Of a stretch of DNA of 64,000 nt, positions 46,031 to 57,116 are shown piece by piece. Made by a program: the position numbers and the translations under genes. The DNA lies in contig CM068552.1 of assembly GCA_035048495.1 (NCBI GenBank), forward strand, positions 21,826,154 through 21,890,153. The letters are read 5' to 3'. The notes under the pieces are model-generated. The model saw nothing but the letters and a program-made list of their open reading frames with translations, did no database searches and was not told where the DNA came from. The DNA is from Euptelea pleiosperma (lineage: Eukaryota > Streptophyta > Magnoliopsida > Ranunculales > Eupteleaceae). How positions within the stretch are numbered: position 1 is the first letter of the stretch; every line of letters starts with the position of its first letter.

Positions 46031-46510
46031 CTCTTGACGCCAAATAGCCCAAATATGTTAGGCCATTAAGACGACTAATGTAAGCCGAGTACCAAAAAGT
46101 ATGTCAAAGAGATCATCAAGGGTCCAGACAATCGTATGATTCGCAAGGTGAACCACTTGATGTATACGAATAGAATTATCATGAGACTCCATTTGTTGAA
46201 CGTTCGTTGAGTGATGACGTATGCTGAGTTGAATCCCAAATCTTCACTCTGACTTGATTTTATCTTTTGTTGAACTGCACTCCTTAGGTTGATCTTCTTT
46301 GATGGAGTCCCCTTCTGATTTTTGACGCTTCGGTCTTCAGAAAATGATTACTGATCGAGACCAAATACTAATGAACTAAGTGTTCTTGGGATTGACAATA
46401 GAGACTTTTCAGAAACAATAAATCTCTTCTAAAGCTGTGAGAACATGCTTGTTTTGTTGAAATTGGCTGCCTTGCTGTGGATGTTGAATTGGTCATTGCT
46501 GAGCTAGCTA
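46031..46510. other. Intergenic, probable retrotransposon remnant
   Basis: Unassigned sequence adjoining the minus-strand copia gag relic. It may be its downstream internal region but shows no alignable domain. Confidence 0.35.
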
Positions 46511-46514
46511 CAAA

Positions 46515-47215
46515 CTGCTTCTCAGGTTCTTGTTTCTACTGTCCTGAGAATTATTTCTTATATCTAGGCTTCTTGAAATTCTTTTTATTCAGACCAATCA
46601 TAGCGGCATGTGCATACTCTACTTTTCCTTAATGAAGCTTTTCTTATTCTTGAACACAGTGAACAATCAACTCATTCACACTATTTCTTATCTTGGGCAT
46701 TATAATTTACTTTAAATGTATTATACTGCCTAGGGAGTAAATTGACAGCCTGATGGACAAGATAGTCATCACTTTAGTCCATTTTCAAATCTTATAGTTT
46801 ATAGATTAAGTTAGACATCTGCAAAATGGGTTTATGTATACTGCACTTCCCATCAAACTTCATGGCACATACCTTGCTCATGTAAGTACTTACCATAGTT
46901 TTCGTAAATCCCATAAACTATGTTAGGATAACCTCCACAAGTTCTTTAGCTATCTCTATATTCGAAATTCCACATCTCATCGAATCCTAAATAAAACCCC
47001 GAATGATGAGAAGACTCGTCCTATTAGCCTTTTTCCATTTCTGATAGTTTTATTTTCCAGCCTCAAAAGAATCAGGTACGGGCTTCTCTAGCTCAGGTTT
47101 TCTAAGAGTAGTATCAAAATCCAGACAACCAATAACTATTTCCAGTTGAGACCTCCATCTCGAGTAATTTGAGCTATTTAAACACTCAATCCTAACCAAA
47201 TGCCTTTGGATGGTT
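46515..47215 (-). pseudogene. copia gag relic (UBN2-type), minus strand
   Basis: Conceptual minus-strand translation shows the copia Gag order with many stops. It contains WRSQLEIVIGCLDFDTTLRK, then KWKKANRTSLLIIRGFI, then DDYLVHQAVNLLPRQYNTF and FKVNYNAQDKK. The last two match the 'LVHxxLxSLPxxYxxFKVxYN' signature, also present in the intact copia element in this window. Multiple stops and frame changes mark it as dead. No LTRs are visible around it. Confidence 0.75.
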
Positions 47216-47294
47216 GAACTAGTTATAACTGAAATAAAATGAACTAAATATAGACATCTAATAATTCCAAATGTATGATAATATCATGATAACA

Positions 47295-47454
47295 TCTATA
47301 TAACAAAATAGGACGGTTGTCTCCCCCTCTTATCGGCTTCATAAAGGATGGCCGAGATCTTATCACACCAAATGGACAGTGGATCTCAGCCACTCGCACC
47401 CAATTTTGACAAACGCTTTGTCGATGAGTTCCGTGGGCGCGGGTCACCTACTAT
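47295..47454 (+). mobile_element. Short Helitron-like element, 160 bp
   Basis: It starts TCTATATAACAAAATAGG after A (47294) and ends CACCTACTAT before T, where the last base of CTAG has changed. The body GGCCGAGATC...TTTTGACAAACGCTTTGTCG is shared with 48738-51557, 48330-48435 and 48680-48737. A small G/C hairpin lies near the 3' end. Confidence 0.6.
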
Positions 47455-47725
47455 TTACCTACATATAAGGAATGAAATGGGTTGGATTTACATATAGCCC
47501 AAGGGTCAGGCTCAGGAGCCCCAATTTTTATGTCTCGAGAGGGGTGTTACCGTTAAAACGGATTGAAACGGCCAGGGACAAAAATGGAAAAGAATGGATT
47601 TTAACAGAAAAAAGTGGTGCTGAAATTCAAAATTTAAAATTAAAAAAAAATAGAATTTAGCGGAAGTTTAGTGGTTTTCTTACACCCCTCTTATCTTATA
47701 TGGCTTCAATAATGAGTGGCTGAGA

Positions 47726-48244
47726 GTTGTGAGTTTGTACTCCTTGATTTGGAAATCCAAGGCCCATTTGAAAATTCGTTTCTTTGCTTGGGTCGCAACC
47801 CTTAATAAGATTCTTACTGTTGAAAATTTGATCACTAGAAAATGGGTGATAGTGGATTACTGTGTCTTGTGTAAGGCTAATGGAGAAAGAACTAATCATA
47901 TCTTTGTTCATTGTGAGTTTGTTCGACAGATTTGGTATCTTTTCCTTGGCCACATGAACTTATGTTGGGTTTTCCCGGCAACACTAGGAAAAGTCATTGA
48001 GAGTTGGCTTCATACGCCCACATCGGCAAGGGGCAAAGTGATATGGAGATTGTTACCACTAGCAATTATTTGGGGAGTTTGGCTGGAAAGGAACAGAAGA
48101 ACATTCTTAGGCAAGGAAAGATCACTTCAAGAGGTCATCATCAATATTAAGGCATTAATCCTCAGCTGGGGCAGCATATTACAAGAAATGAGGGGGACAT
48201 TTTTTGACGGTATGGTCTTTAGATTGGATCAATTATTGTACTAA
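47726..48244 (+). pseudogene. LINE ORF2 C-terminus, zf-RVT domain
   Basis: The open frame runs from the truncation point to TAA at 48242-48244, about 172 residues. The N-terminal part (LKIRFFAWVATLNKILTVEN, then CVLCKANGERTNHIFVHC) is the reverse-transcriptase-associated zinc-binding domain of plant LINEs, with a C-x2-C-x8-H-x4-C arrangement. A basic/aromatic tail follows (IIWGVWLERNRRTF). Endonuclease and RT domains are absent through 5' truncation, so it is not a functional gene. Confidence 0.88.
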
Positions 48245-48319
48245 CTTTGTTACTTTTTGTATCCGAGATCTTCTCGATCTCTTTCTTTCCATCAATATAT
48301 TTTCGGCCTATCAAAAAAA
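47726..48319 (+). mobile_element. 5'-truncated L1-type LINE with poly(A) and 18-bp TSD
   Basis: The insertion is flanked by an exact 18-bp duplication AATAATGAGTGGCTGAGA (47708-47725 and 48320-48337) and ends in a poly(A) run. It is 594 bp. It holds the C-terminal part of a plant LINE ORF2 and a short 3' UTR. Exact duplication and an open frame suggest a fairly recent insertion. Confidence 0.9.
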
Positions 48320-48584
48320 AATAATGAGTGGCTGAGATCCACTATGCTTCATATCGATGGCTGAGATTAACTCCCACCCGATTTTGACAAACACTTTGTC
48401 GGAAAGTACTGCGGGCATAAGCCACCCACGTATATATCAAGACAACTCAGTTGTATTATCTTATCTTATCCATCCATCTAATGTGGACGGTTAGATAAAG
48501 AGTGGTTGAGATCAAATCCATCGATTTAATGTGGACGGTTAGATTCAGCCACTCAATCCGCCTCATTTGACCTCAATTTATTCA

Positions 48585-48737
48585 TTTCTCCCTCTGTGCA
48601 TTACAATCCGTTATAACAGCCATTATAATAGAAAAAATGGTAACGCCCCAGTCCGTTATACCGTTTGAGTGCTGAAGGCACCCAATTTTTGCAAACGCTT
48701 TTGTCGGAGAGTGCCCACCGCACGGGCCATTTACTAT
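48585..48737. mobile_element. MITE fragment and Helitron 3' end
   Basis: 48595-48670 (GCATTACAATCCGTTATAAC...CCAGTCCGTTATACCG) is a piece of the CCAAGG-type MITE. 48680-48737 (GCACCCAATTTTTGCAAACG...GCACGGGCCATTTACTAT) is a Helitron 3' end of the 47295 family, abutting the next copy head to tail. Confidence 0.5.
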
Positions 48738-48820
48738 TCTATATAACAAAACAAATTGGTTGTCTCCAGGGCCGTCTCAATGCAAGTTGAGGCCTAAGGC
48801 GAAAACTCCATATGAGGCCT

Positions 48821-50962
48821 ATTAATATTTAATATATTAATAGATCGAGATCGGGGGACAACCATTTGGTGGACCAATTTAGAAGATGAATCAACAGCTG
48901 ATTTTGGTTGAGGATGATCTCTATGGTGACTAGATCATCCTCACAAAAATTCAAATCATTCCGATATTCGTAGACTGGTTTAAAAGTTGAAGAATTATGG
49001 ACTGTAATACCCTGAACCTCGTTTGGGCAGGCATTCTCGTAATTTTACTAAATATTTTAAATTTTTTTTTTCTTTTCATGAATTATGGATCATCATAATG
49101 GGGAAATGTATAGAACACTTAACATAATAATGGTAGACAATAAGACTTAGTTATAAGTTGTAGGACCTCATCACCACATGCCAAACAAAATAGTACGTAA
49201 CCATGCATACCACACACAAAATGTAGAAAAAACAATTGGTCTATCAATAGGCAGCCAACTATTAGGACACAATAGACTTTAGAGTCAACCTAACGACAAG
49301 AATAGATTTGCTGACTATGCATACTGACTACCCTAAACTTTCCACTTCGACAAGAGGTTAACAACCCTAGTTTGAAGGAAACAACACCCATAGAAAGGAC
49401 TTAGACTTACCCAAAAGGGACTCGACAATAGTCAACCTTCAAAAAGAATTATAAGAGACAACTTACCTTACAAAAACTGGACGTCTCCTTTGAACCTTCG
49501 GACAACACGTCTTCACAGGTAGGCGTACTGGACCTTGATCATAGGAAGAATCATAATCATAGTATAGTATTATGTTTGTGATGTGTTGATCAATGATTTA
49601 TTATCAAAGATCTGTGTGATGTTGATGAACTTGTGGTTGATTACACTGCTATTTTATACGATATGCATGAGGGACTTTAATTAAAGATGGTTGGTCCGAT
49701 CTGATGATACCCCACAGGGGGGGCCGTTGGATTAAATGTATTGACATTTCATGTGATATGAGTGTGAAACGTCAAGAGGGTGGTTGGTCCAACATGATAA
49801 TCGAAGTCCTAAGCGGACTACCCTTGGTGGGTGGATGATTAGCAAACGACATTTTATGTTGTGATTGGATTGCTGGGATGTTGTAGGTATTACTATCCAT
49901 TGCTATGAATATCAGCATTCTTAATAGTATACTCGTGATGTGATGATTATTCTATTATCATTGTTGGAAATGCGCTTTTGTTACTGGGTTCTGGCTCACA
50001 GTATTGCACCGATTGGATTTTTCAGCCTTAGTCGGATCTGGTGGCGAGCTCGTGATGACTAATGAGAACGATAATGGACATGATGAGTTTTCGGAGGATG
50101 CTTGATCATTTACGATCGACCTTAGGGATAAATAAATAATGGCCGTATTGGCTATTATGTGTGCATGAGACACAAAATGACTTGATCTAATCTAGACCGT
50201 GAGAGTTCGAGGTATTATGTTATATCTGGGAATTTTCATTTATGGTGTGGAATTTTATGTAAGGTTGTGGCAGAATCTAAGTCCTTTTTGTTATTAATTT
50301 ATGTGTGAATGTGTAGAAAGTGGGGTTGTAATGAAACCCTAGAATGAAACGTGAAAGTCATAGGATGGTCGTATTGGCAAGTCGTCCGGGCTATGGGTCC
50401 GTAACCCTGGGAATGGTTCGAAGTCCTATTGTCAGGCCGATGGTGCCATCGTTCAGTGATGATCTGAAATTTATACCGGTATTGCTTGATGAGATGCGTG
50501 AATTCTTCACTCACTAAATCAGAAAATAATCATCCGATTTTCATACCATTTCCCCGAGTGGATGGTGGGTTTTGCTGTAGAGTTTTTACCCTACCATTTC
50601 TGTGAAAGAGACTTTTAAAATGACAAATCTTAGGATCACGCTCTAAGTAAACCGAGAGTATGGTCCAAATGTGGAGAGCAGGGTACATAACGTGCTCTAG
50701 TGGTTCCCATGAGAAACCAATTATGTCTCTCTCTATTGCTGATATGCAAACCCTTGAATGATTATTGGACATGATCTTAAATCAATTCAATCATCCTGAA
50801 TGTAAACCTGACGGCATGGGACATTAACATCAGACCTCCTAAAAGGAAGGAGATCATCCTCACCAAAAATCAGTCATTGATTCATCTTCTATGTGGGTCC
50901 ACCAAAATGGTTGTCAAAAATGGGTGTCCATCGATCTTGATCCATTAATATATGATATTAAT
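48821..50962. mobile_element. Foldback element inside the hAT element
   Basis: The left arm (48821-48935) and right arm (50845-50962) are inverted copies. Both read TATTAAT(A/G)GATC(G/A)AGATCG at the outside, then ACCATTTGGTGGACC, then AGAAGATGAATCAA. Inside these comes the 'GCTGATTTTGGTTGAGGATGATCT' theme, which also ends the elements in the galactosyltransferase intron. It is interrupted by the solo LTR at 49003-50823. Confidence 0.65.
49003..50823 (+). mobile_element. Solo LTR, Gypsy-like, 1.82 kb
   Basis: It starts TGTAATACCCTGAACCTCG and ends GGCATGGGACA, TG...CA ends of the style seen in chromovirus LTRs. Flanks TGGAC and TTAAC agree at 3 of 5 positions, a decayed duplication. No primer site, polypurine tract or domain is found inside, so it is a recombination-derived solo LTR. 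It interrupts the foldback element. ORFs inside are unsupported. Confidence 0.65.
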
Positions 50963-51557
50963 TAAAAAAATTAAACTCTCTATATGGTAGAATTTAACAA
51001 CTATTCACCATAATCAAAAGCTAATGAAAAAAAATTAGATCAACAGGACTTCTGTTGCAGTCCATGCAGAGGACTCTCGCGGTCCTACATAGATCATTTT
51101 TTGTGCCTAATGACTGTGTGGATGTTCAATCCACATATTGGTGGATAAACACACTAAAAATCAGCTTGATTGATGATTTCTAGCCATTGGATTTACTACT
51201 CAAAAAGCATGCTTAATCCAATGGCTAGAATCAATTCCTAAAAGGTACTAAAATCTATGGCTAGAGATGACCAATCAGGTTAATTTTTGGTTTGTATGTC
51301 CAACAAGAGGTGGGCTAAACATCCATGCATTTAGTGGACTGGGGCCTTCTCTCACATGGGGCCTAAGGCGACCCGCCTTACTGGCCTTATGGTTGAGCCG
51401 GCACTGGTTGTCTCCCTACATATACATCCTCTTATAAGCATCAACAAAGAAGGGCCGAGATCTAATCCTCCCCCAAATGGACGGTGGATCTCCGCTACTC
51501 ACCTGATTTTGGCAAATTCTTTGTCGAGGAGTGCCGATTGCACGGGGCACCCACTAG

Positions 51558-52285
51558 TATATCAACAAATTATCATGCAAATATTATGGCATTTATCATG
51601 TCTTTAACCAATTCGGTGCCTAATGGGGTAATGAACTGAATCATCTAGAGTATTCCTTTACGCGTCCATTATCTTTAAAGACAACAAACTTTGGTGGGAC
51701 GAACAATAGCATCATACCTTAGGATTTTAAAATCTGAAACCATATAGAATAATACCCTCTTAATGCTTAGGATATACATATAATCGCATCAGAACTAAAA
51801 GAATTGGAATTAAAGCATTTAGAACCAGGATATATTAAATAGAAAATATATCTGTGCTCATACAAAATTGATGTGGAAGACAACCCTTTTCTCTATTTTC
51901 AGATTAAGTGAGCTTTTGAAGATAGAAAAGAGTCTTTTACTACTTCTATACCAGTATCCTATAGTGGGGAGAGGGTCATTAAAATTGTTAGAAGCAAGAC
52001 CTACTTCCTCATACGCATATATGAGGTTTTTCAACCCTAACCCATCAAAGGGAATGAAGAGAGCTCATGTACTTGCCAAGAATCATAGATATGCCACTAT
52101 ATTGTGTAACTAGGGCATAACTAATTCAATGCTCCTTAAATCACTAATTGCATAGATTAAATACAATCACAGAAGATTAGGATATTAATCTGGTTTTTAA
52201 TAAAACAAAGTTTGTTGAAAGACCACATTAACGCCAACAGTAAATCCTCCAACTTTTTTCCTTTGAGGGAATATGTATTTGGCGA
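51558..52285. other. Intergenic, no gene seen
   Basis: AT-rich. The 81-residue ORF at 51868-52113 has no recognised family. No repeat ends found. Confidence 0.45.
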
Positions 52286-52289
52286 CCAA

Positions 52290-52695
52290 TAATGGAAAGA
52301 GGGAAAACTCCGCAGTCAATGAAGCCAATGACCGTCCACAATGTGAGCCACATGGCACATTCTTAGAGGTTATTGACCGTATGAATGTTTGACCAATCCT
52401 TAGGTGGACCTACAAACAAAAATAAACATGATTAGTGATTTCTAAGCGTTGTATTGGAGTCATTTTCATGGGTTGATTTTAACCGTGGGAATTTTGAGCA
52501 TTATTGACCATTATTTGGGGTACTTGCCAAAGGTCCGAAATTACTAATCAAGCTGATTTTTAGTTCGCAGATCCACCTAGGGATTGGCCAAACATCCATA
52601 CCATCAGAATCCTCAAAGAGTGTGCCATGTGGCTCATATTGCTAGCTGTCATTGGCTTTGCTGATTGTGGGCTGTCAGCGAAGTTTTACTCATCC
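52290..52695. mobile_element. Mutator-type foldback MITE, long arms
   Basis: The left arm (GGAAAACTCCGCAGTC, then ATGACCGTCCACAATGTGAGCC) pairs with the right arm (GGCTCATATTGC, then GTCATTGGC, then GCGAAGTTTTACTC). The centre is GTCATTTTCATGGGTTGATT. Same family as 36963-37351 but with decayed left terminus and no recognisable duplication. Confidence 0.6.
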
Positions 52696-52879
52696 TAGAT
52701 CTTTGCTTCATTCTTGAAAACCTAAAATTGAATCCACTTGTGTAGGTCCCTGTATCAAGTTCGGTGCTACCATTGCTACTTGAGCTAAAGAGAGATCATA
52801 AATTGCAATTGGCATTAAACATAATTAAATGGCAGAAGGTACCATGATTATTTGCATGGCTTGGGTTTTGATTTGCCTC

Positions 52880-53290
52880 TGGCGATAAGTCTCTCACGGA
52901 GCATTATAGTTTCTTGGGTATGTGGGAGGAACTCTAGATTTATCAGCTGCTTACTATTGATGTAGAGCTTTAGAAGCGTCATCGGGATGAATTTCAAGTT
53001 GCTCTTTTTCTCTCGAGTTTGAATCCCAAGTACAATGCTATTAGAGGTCAATTTTGGCAGTGAGTCCCTCCCTAGTGCGGCAAATGCTTAGTCACTTCTT
53101 CAACGTGTTTCTCTTGGGAATGTGTCCCCTTCTACTCTTAAGGAATCTTCGACATTGGTTTTTAGTGGTTGATCTGAGACTCCATGTAATCATGGTGGCT
53201 GCCACAGTAGCCGAGGTAGTCATGGTGGTCGTGGAGGCCATGGTGGACACAGTGGTCACGATGACTTTAAGTTCTCTTACTATGGTGTCA
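52880..53290 (+). pseudogene. copia gag fragment
   Basis: The plus-strand frame reads DKSLTEHYSFLGMWEEL, then (after stops) KRHRDEFQVALFLSSLNPKY. It continues in another frame to a Gly-rich stretch (repeated GGTGGTCGTGGAGGCC-type DNA) typical of the end of copia Gag before the zinc knuckle. Several stops and at least one frameshift are present. It belongs to a different copia lineage from the 15668 element. Confidence 0.65.
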
Positions 53291-53559
53291 GTTGAATCTT
53301 AGATTTAGGGTTAGAGTTAGGTTTAGGAAGAAGATAGAAGAGAGGAGAGAGAAGAGAGAGAGAAGGATGTCATGTGATTAGGTCACAATGACTCCATAAA
53401 TCTTATTTATGTAAAGATCAAATACAAAAGACAAATATACCCCTCAAGGGGAGTAATTATAGAACTACCCGCGTGCTTAACAACCTGTGAAGGTGAGTTC
53501 TTTTTATAGTTCACAATCCTCAAAAAAAGGTTGAGCTCACAATCCTAAAAGAAAAAACA

Positions 53560-53808
53560 CTTAATTTATTTTTTGCTTGTCCCCCTTATTTTATTGATGC
53601 AATTTGCATTGCACCCAATGTTTTAAAAATATTTGCGTCTCACCCAAGGTCATTATAGTCATTTAAAAAATATGGGACGTCCATCCGAAGACCGTCTATG
53701 GTCAACGATGTTGACCATGGTCAAAGGGGAGACAAATATTTTAAAAACTTTGGGTGAGATGCAAATTGCATGAATAAAGTAAGGGGTAAAGCAAAAAAGC
53801 CCTAAAAA
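53560..53808. mobile_element. MITE with ~75-bp inverted arms
   Basis: The left arm TGCTTGTCCCCCTTATTTTA, then TGCAATTTGCATTGCACCCA, is mirrored by the right arm ending GGGTGAGATGCAAATTGCATG and GTAAGGGGTAAAGCAAAAAAG. Total about 245 bp. No coding capacity. Duplication not resolved because the flanks are A/T runs. Confidence 0.65.
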
Positions 53809-54010
53809 AATGAAATTATTTGGGCCCTGGACCTAATATGTGGGTTCCATTTTGACCAAACTCATTTTTGAGTTATTTGATACGTAGTTATTACAGGAAC
53901 CAAACTTGCAACTAATATTGTCATGTGTATAGATATTTAGCCAAGATAATATTTATCCAACTAAATATTTTCTAATAGAACTCTATAGTTAACATTTGGT
54001 AGAAATGACC

Positions 54011-54273
54011 ATGGTTTCAAAAACTATCATTATAACAGAAATACCGGCTGTTATAACGGATTCGGACCTCCCCGTTATGTTATGTACCGTTCAAACGCCC
54101 ATAAAATAATGGTCGTTATTTTCGTTTTGTGAAACCGGTTTTGAAATTCAAAATTTGAATTCCAGCACCATTTTTTTTCTCTTTTGTCCCTGAGCATTAC
54201 AGTTCGTTATAACGGGAAAAATGGTAACACCCCCAGTCTGTTATACGGTTATAACAGCCCCTTTTAAACCTTG
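54011..54273. mobile_element. Mutator-type MITE with exact 9-bp TSD (CCAAGG/GTTATAACGG family)
   Basis: 263 bp, flanked by the exact 9-bp duplication GAAATGACC (54002-54010 and 54274-54282). Ends are ATGGTTTCAAAAAC and CTTTTAAACCTTG, with sub-terminal CGTTATAACGG-type palindromes in both orientations. It is the best-preserved member in the window and sets the boundaries for the split copy at 13953-27303. Further partial copies lie at 48595-48670 and 60596-60886. Confidence 0.85.
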
Positions 54274-54424
54274 GAAATGACCTCATTTTTTTTGAAAAAA
54301 AGGACCTCATTTCACATTTGACTTTTGAAAAGATAGGAATGTTAAGTTGGGGCATTTTCATCAAACACTGTCAAATGTTGAGGGAAGAGGTAAAAGGCTC
54401 ACTAGAAAAAAATATTTCTCTGTT

Positions 54425-55372
54425 GTGTTTGGTTCGCAGAAAATATGAATTCTGGAGGCCATGTTTTCCTGTAAATTTTTGAAATGCTTGTTTGGTTCGT
54501 TCTAGGAAAAAAACTCCGGAATAAGAAGAGACTTTTCAAAAATAAAATAGGAAAACCAACATACCGATTTAAAGTCAGTCCGTTGATTTTTCGAAGTTGC
54601 ACCACAATTTTTTTTAACCATGAGGCTTGGTACCATGAGTAATGTTTTTATACTCGGACTGGTCAAGGGAACGGTTTACTGGGTCATTGGTTCAACCGTC
54701 GGGTCGACCGGGTTGGATTTAATAACATTGACTATGACAACTCCTTCCTCACCATCTCTTTCCATCTAGGTAGCATTCTTCGTGATCATCTATCTCTTTC
54801 GACGCCGCACAAGAATGTGTGGCCACAAGACATGGCAGAGTTCCTTATTGGTACATTCGAAGGAGAGAAATCATTCATTCTCTCATCATATTTAGATATG
54901 GCATAATTTGCTCGAGCTTCTTCTCACTTGGGGCAGAAAACAAATACTATTCGAATCGAATATAAGCATATCCAAATCCGAATCCAAAAAAATATATTTG
55001 AATCTGATTAACTTATCGCATATCCGATAAATATTATTTAATGTGATAAATATAATATAATATATCGAATTGGATATTATCAAATCAAATATATTAGTAT
55101 TTGAATCTGATATCTGAAATTTTTAGATAATATCTGATATTTTGAATACGGATTCGAATCGAATTCCAATTTTTGACTAGCCATTGACAAAACTACCCTC
55201 ACTCTTCAATAGCTGCATCACCAATCTATAATCATTTTTTTTGAAATTTTTTTGAGTTTTTAATTGTCATCAAACGCAGATTTTTTTTTATAGGTTACGA
55301 CTTTTCCATGAAAAGCTATGACCTAGAAATAAAAAACGCAGAATCTGAATTTTCCATGGACCAAACGCAGCC
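54425..55372. mobile_element. TIR element with GTTTGGT ends, ~0.95 kb
   Basis: The left end TGTGTTTGGTTCGCAGAAAA and the right end (inverted) TGCGTTTGGTCCATGGAAAA are followed by similar ATTCTG-containing sequence. The interior includes AT-rich GAATCCGAAT-type repeats (about 54950-55160). No transposase. Superfamily unassigned. Confidence 0.5.
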
Positions 55373-56249
55373 TTAATTAAATACAATTTATCCTCTTTGA
55401 GGACATAGATCCATATGCCAGAAAAATGTTTAATCCATCTCATTCTTTGATCAATCAGAAAATTGTTGCTTGTCTAAAATATATAATGAAATAGATCTCA
55501 ACCCTTGCATGTGTTCCACGTGTCCCAACATCTAGCTAAAAAATATTGCAATATAGGTTGAAGAAGAAAGTGCATTTTAGTAAGACACCCATGTATAACA
55601 TTGTGAAATTAATAGAGACTCCATGACTATTGGTCAACATTGTTGATTCACACAAAACACATCATGCCCAACTACTGAGATTTTTATTGAAAAGACCAAA
55701 TACCCTCAAAAGACTCACACTTTTTTTGTGTTGTAAGAGGAATACACGACGAAAATTGCGAGGTTTAGGGGGTATTATGGTATTTTTAAGTTGATCAATG
55801 GGTTCACAGACGTGTCACGCTTCTGAGTGGTTCAACGTGTTGACTAATGATTAAGAAGCTATTACTAATTTTGCAAAGTATGATGGGGGTCTTACTAATT
55901 TTGCATATTTCGCAGGATGTAGTACTAAAATACCCTAGAGAGAGAGAGAGAGAGAGAGAGAGAGCAGCAGCAGCAAAGGGTTGGGGAGAAGGAGGCTTCA
56001 AAGCAAATCCACATCCATTATGACACGCCATAAAGCAAGAAATATTCCTTGCAGGCAATGTAATGGCTGAGCTTAGACTTAAGAGACAGCCAAGGTTGTA
56101 TAAGGGGTCTGACATTGCTTGCATCATTTGCTTCCAAGTTGAGAAGGTAGAGCCAAAAGAGAAAGGAAAGAAAAGAAATGAAACGTATGGGGTTTCGTCA
56201 CGAGAAGCTCACCAAAAATTACTCCAAATTGCCTTCCCTTGTTCACACT
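55373..56249. repeat. Intergenic with (GA)n microsatellite
   Basis: 55937-55964 is a (GA)n tract followed by CAGCAGCAGCAAAGG. No gene is supported; ORFs at 55804-56269 overlap the tract and lack family resemblance. Confidence 0.5.
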
Positions 56250-56758
56250 TGGGTTTGTTTGGTACGTGAGAAAAAGAGTTCCAATGGTAAATATTTAGCC
56301 AGGCGAATATTATCTTGGCTAAATATTTGCTCATATCAATATTTAACAATGTTTGGCACATGTATGAGCTAGCTCACTTCAGCTTACTTCATTTTCTTTC
56401 AATTTGAGTGGGTCCCACATATCAAAGTCAAAAATAGGTTGGGCGAGTGCGGGAACCACATATTATGTCAAAGGATAAAAAAAACTCATTTTTATCTTTT
56501 TATATATTAAAAAATTTATTTTTATTGAAAATAGTGATTTTCATGCGAGAAAATAAAATTTTATCACCAAGGCATAATTGGCGTAAAAATATTTACACAG
56601 GGGGGGGAGGTGATCAAATGTTTTCCCGCCGCGGAGGGCAAATATGTGGGCCCGGCTAAATATTCGCCGAGAGCAAGTGGCTGCCAAACGCACCCGGGCG
56701 AATATTAGGGCGCACAAATATTTTATTTTCCTGCTGTGGTGTGTTACCAAACAGGCCC
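56250..56758. mobile_element. MITE with GGGTTTGTTTGGTA/TACCAAACAGGCCC ends
   Basis: The left end GGGTTTGTTTGGTACGTG and right end GTTACCAAACAGGCCC are imperfect inverses. Inside, AATATTTAGCC and GCGAATATT motifs occur in both orientations. About 510 bp, non-coding. Confidence 0.6.
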
Positions 56759-56772
56759 TTACTTTTTCACAA

Positions 56773-56800
56773 TTTCTCTCTCTCTCTCTCTCTCTCTCAT
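56773..56800. repeat. (TC)n microsatellite
   Basis: TCTCTCTC tract of about 28 bp just outside the preceding MITE. Confidence 0.8.
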
Positions 56801-57116
56801 CATCCATCCATGAGAGACTCATGTAAGCATCACCATACCACAAGCCTTTTTTTATTTTATATTTTTAATTTTCATTTTTAGGGTAAATCTATAGTAGTAG
56901 TCTATAGTTGGTAGTTGACGTTCATAAATGTAAGATCAACACTCCTGCCGCAGGTTCGATGGTCGGGATTGAGGACCTGACGTCCGATACCCCACCTATT
57001 CAATAAGGTTCGATGGTCGGGATTGAAATACTTTTCGCAATTGAAAAGATCTCAAGTATACCTTGTTACATCATGACCCTTGAAGGTTCACTCTTTGACA
57101 ACATGCCAAAAATAAT

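Larger units (their letters stand above)
47676..48435 (+). mobile_element. Helitron-like element interrupted by a LINE
   Basis: CCCCTCTTATC...GGCTTCAATAATGAGTGGCTGAGA (47686-47725) and ATCCACTATG...TTTTGACAAACACTTTGTCG...GCCACCCACG (48338-48435) together form one copy of the short Helitron. They are separated exactly by the LINE and its target duplication. The terminal CTAG is mutated. Confidence 0.55.
48767..51406. mobile_element. hAT-type element with exact 8-bp TSD
   Basis: The ends CAGGGCCGTCTCAA and, inverted, CAGTGCCGGCTCAA are flanked by the exact 8-bp duplication GTTGTCTC (48759-48766 and 51407-51414). Sub-terminal GAGGCCTAAGGCG occurs in both arms, a phrase frequent in plant hAT ends. 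There is no transposase. Most of the 2.64 kb is later insertions (foldback element, solo LTR). Confidence 0.85.
48738..51557 (+). mobile_element. Short Helitron-like element carrying a 2.6 kb hAT insertion
   Basis: The 5' end TCTATATAACAAAACAAATT starts at 48738, directly after the CTAT end of the preceding copy. The 3' end CACCCACTAG ends at 51557 before T. The hairpin GTGCC/GGCAC (51531-51535 and 51546-51550) precedes CTAG. Without the hAT element and one target copy the Helitron is about 172 bp, like the 160-bp copy at 47295. Confidence 0.72.

Noticed and set aside
49958..50772. Short minus-strand ORFs of 70-80 residues
   Set aside because: They lie within the solo LTR and lack any domain.
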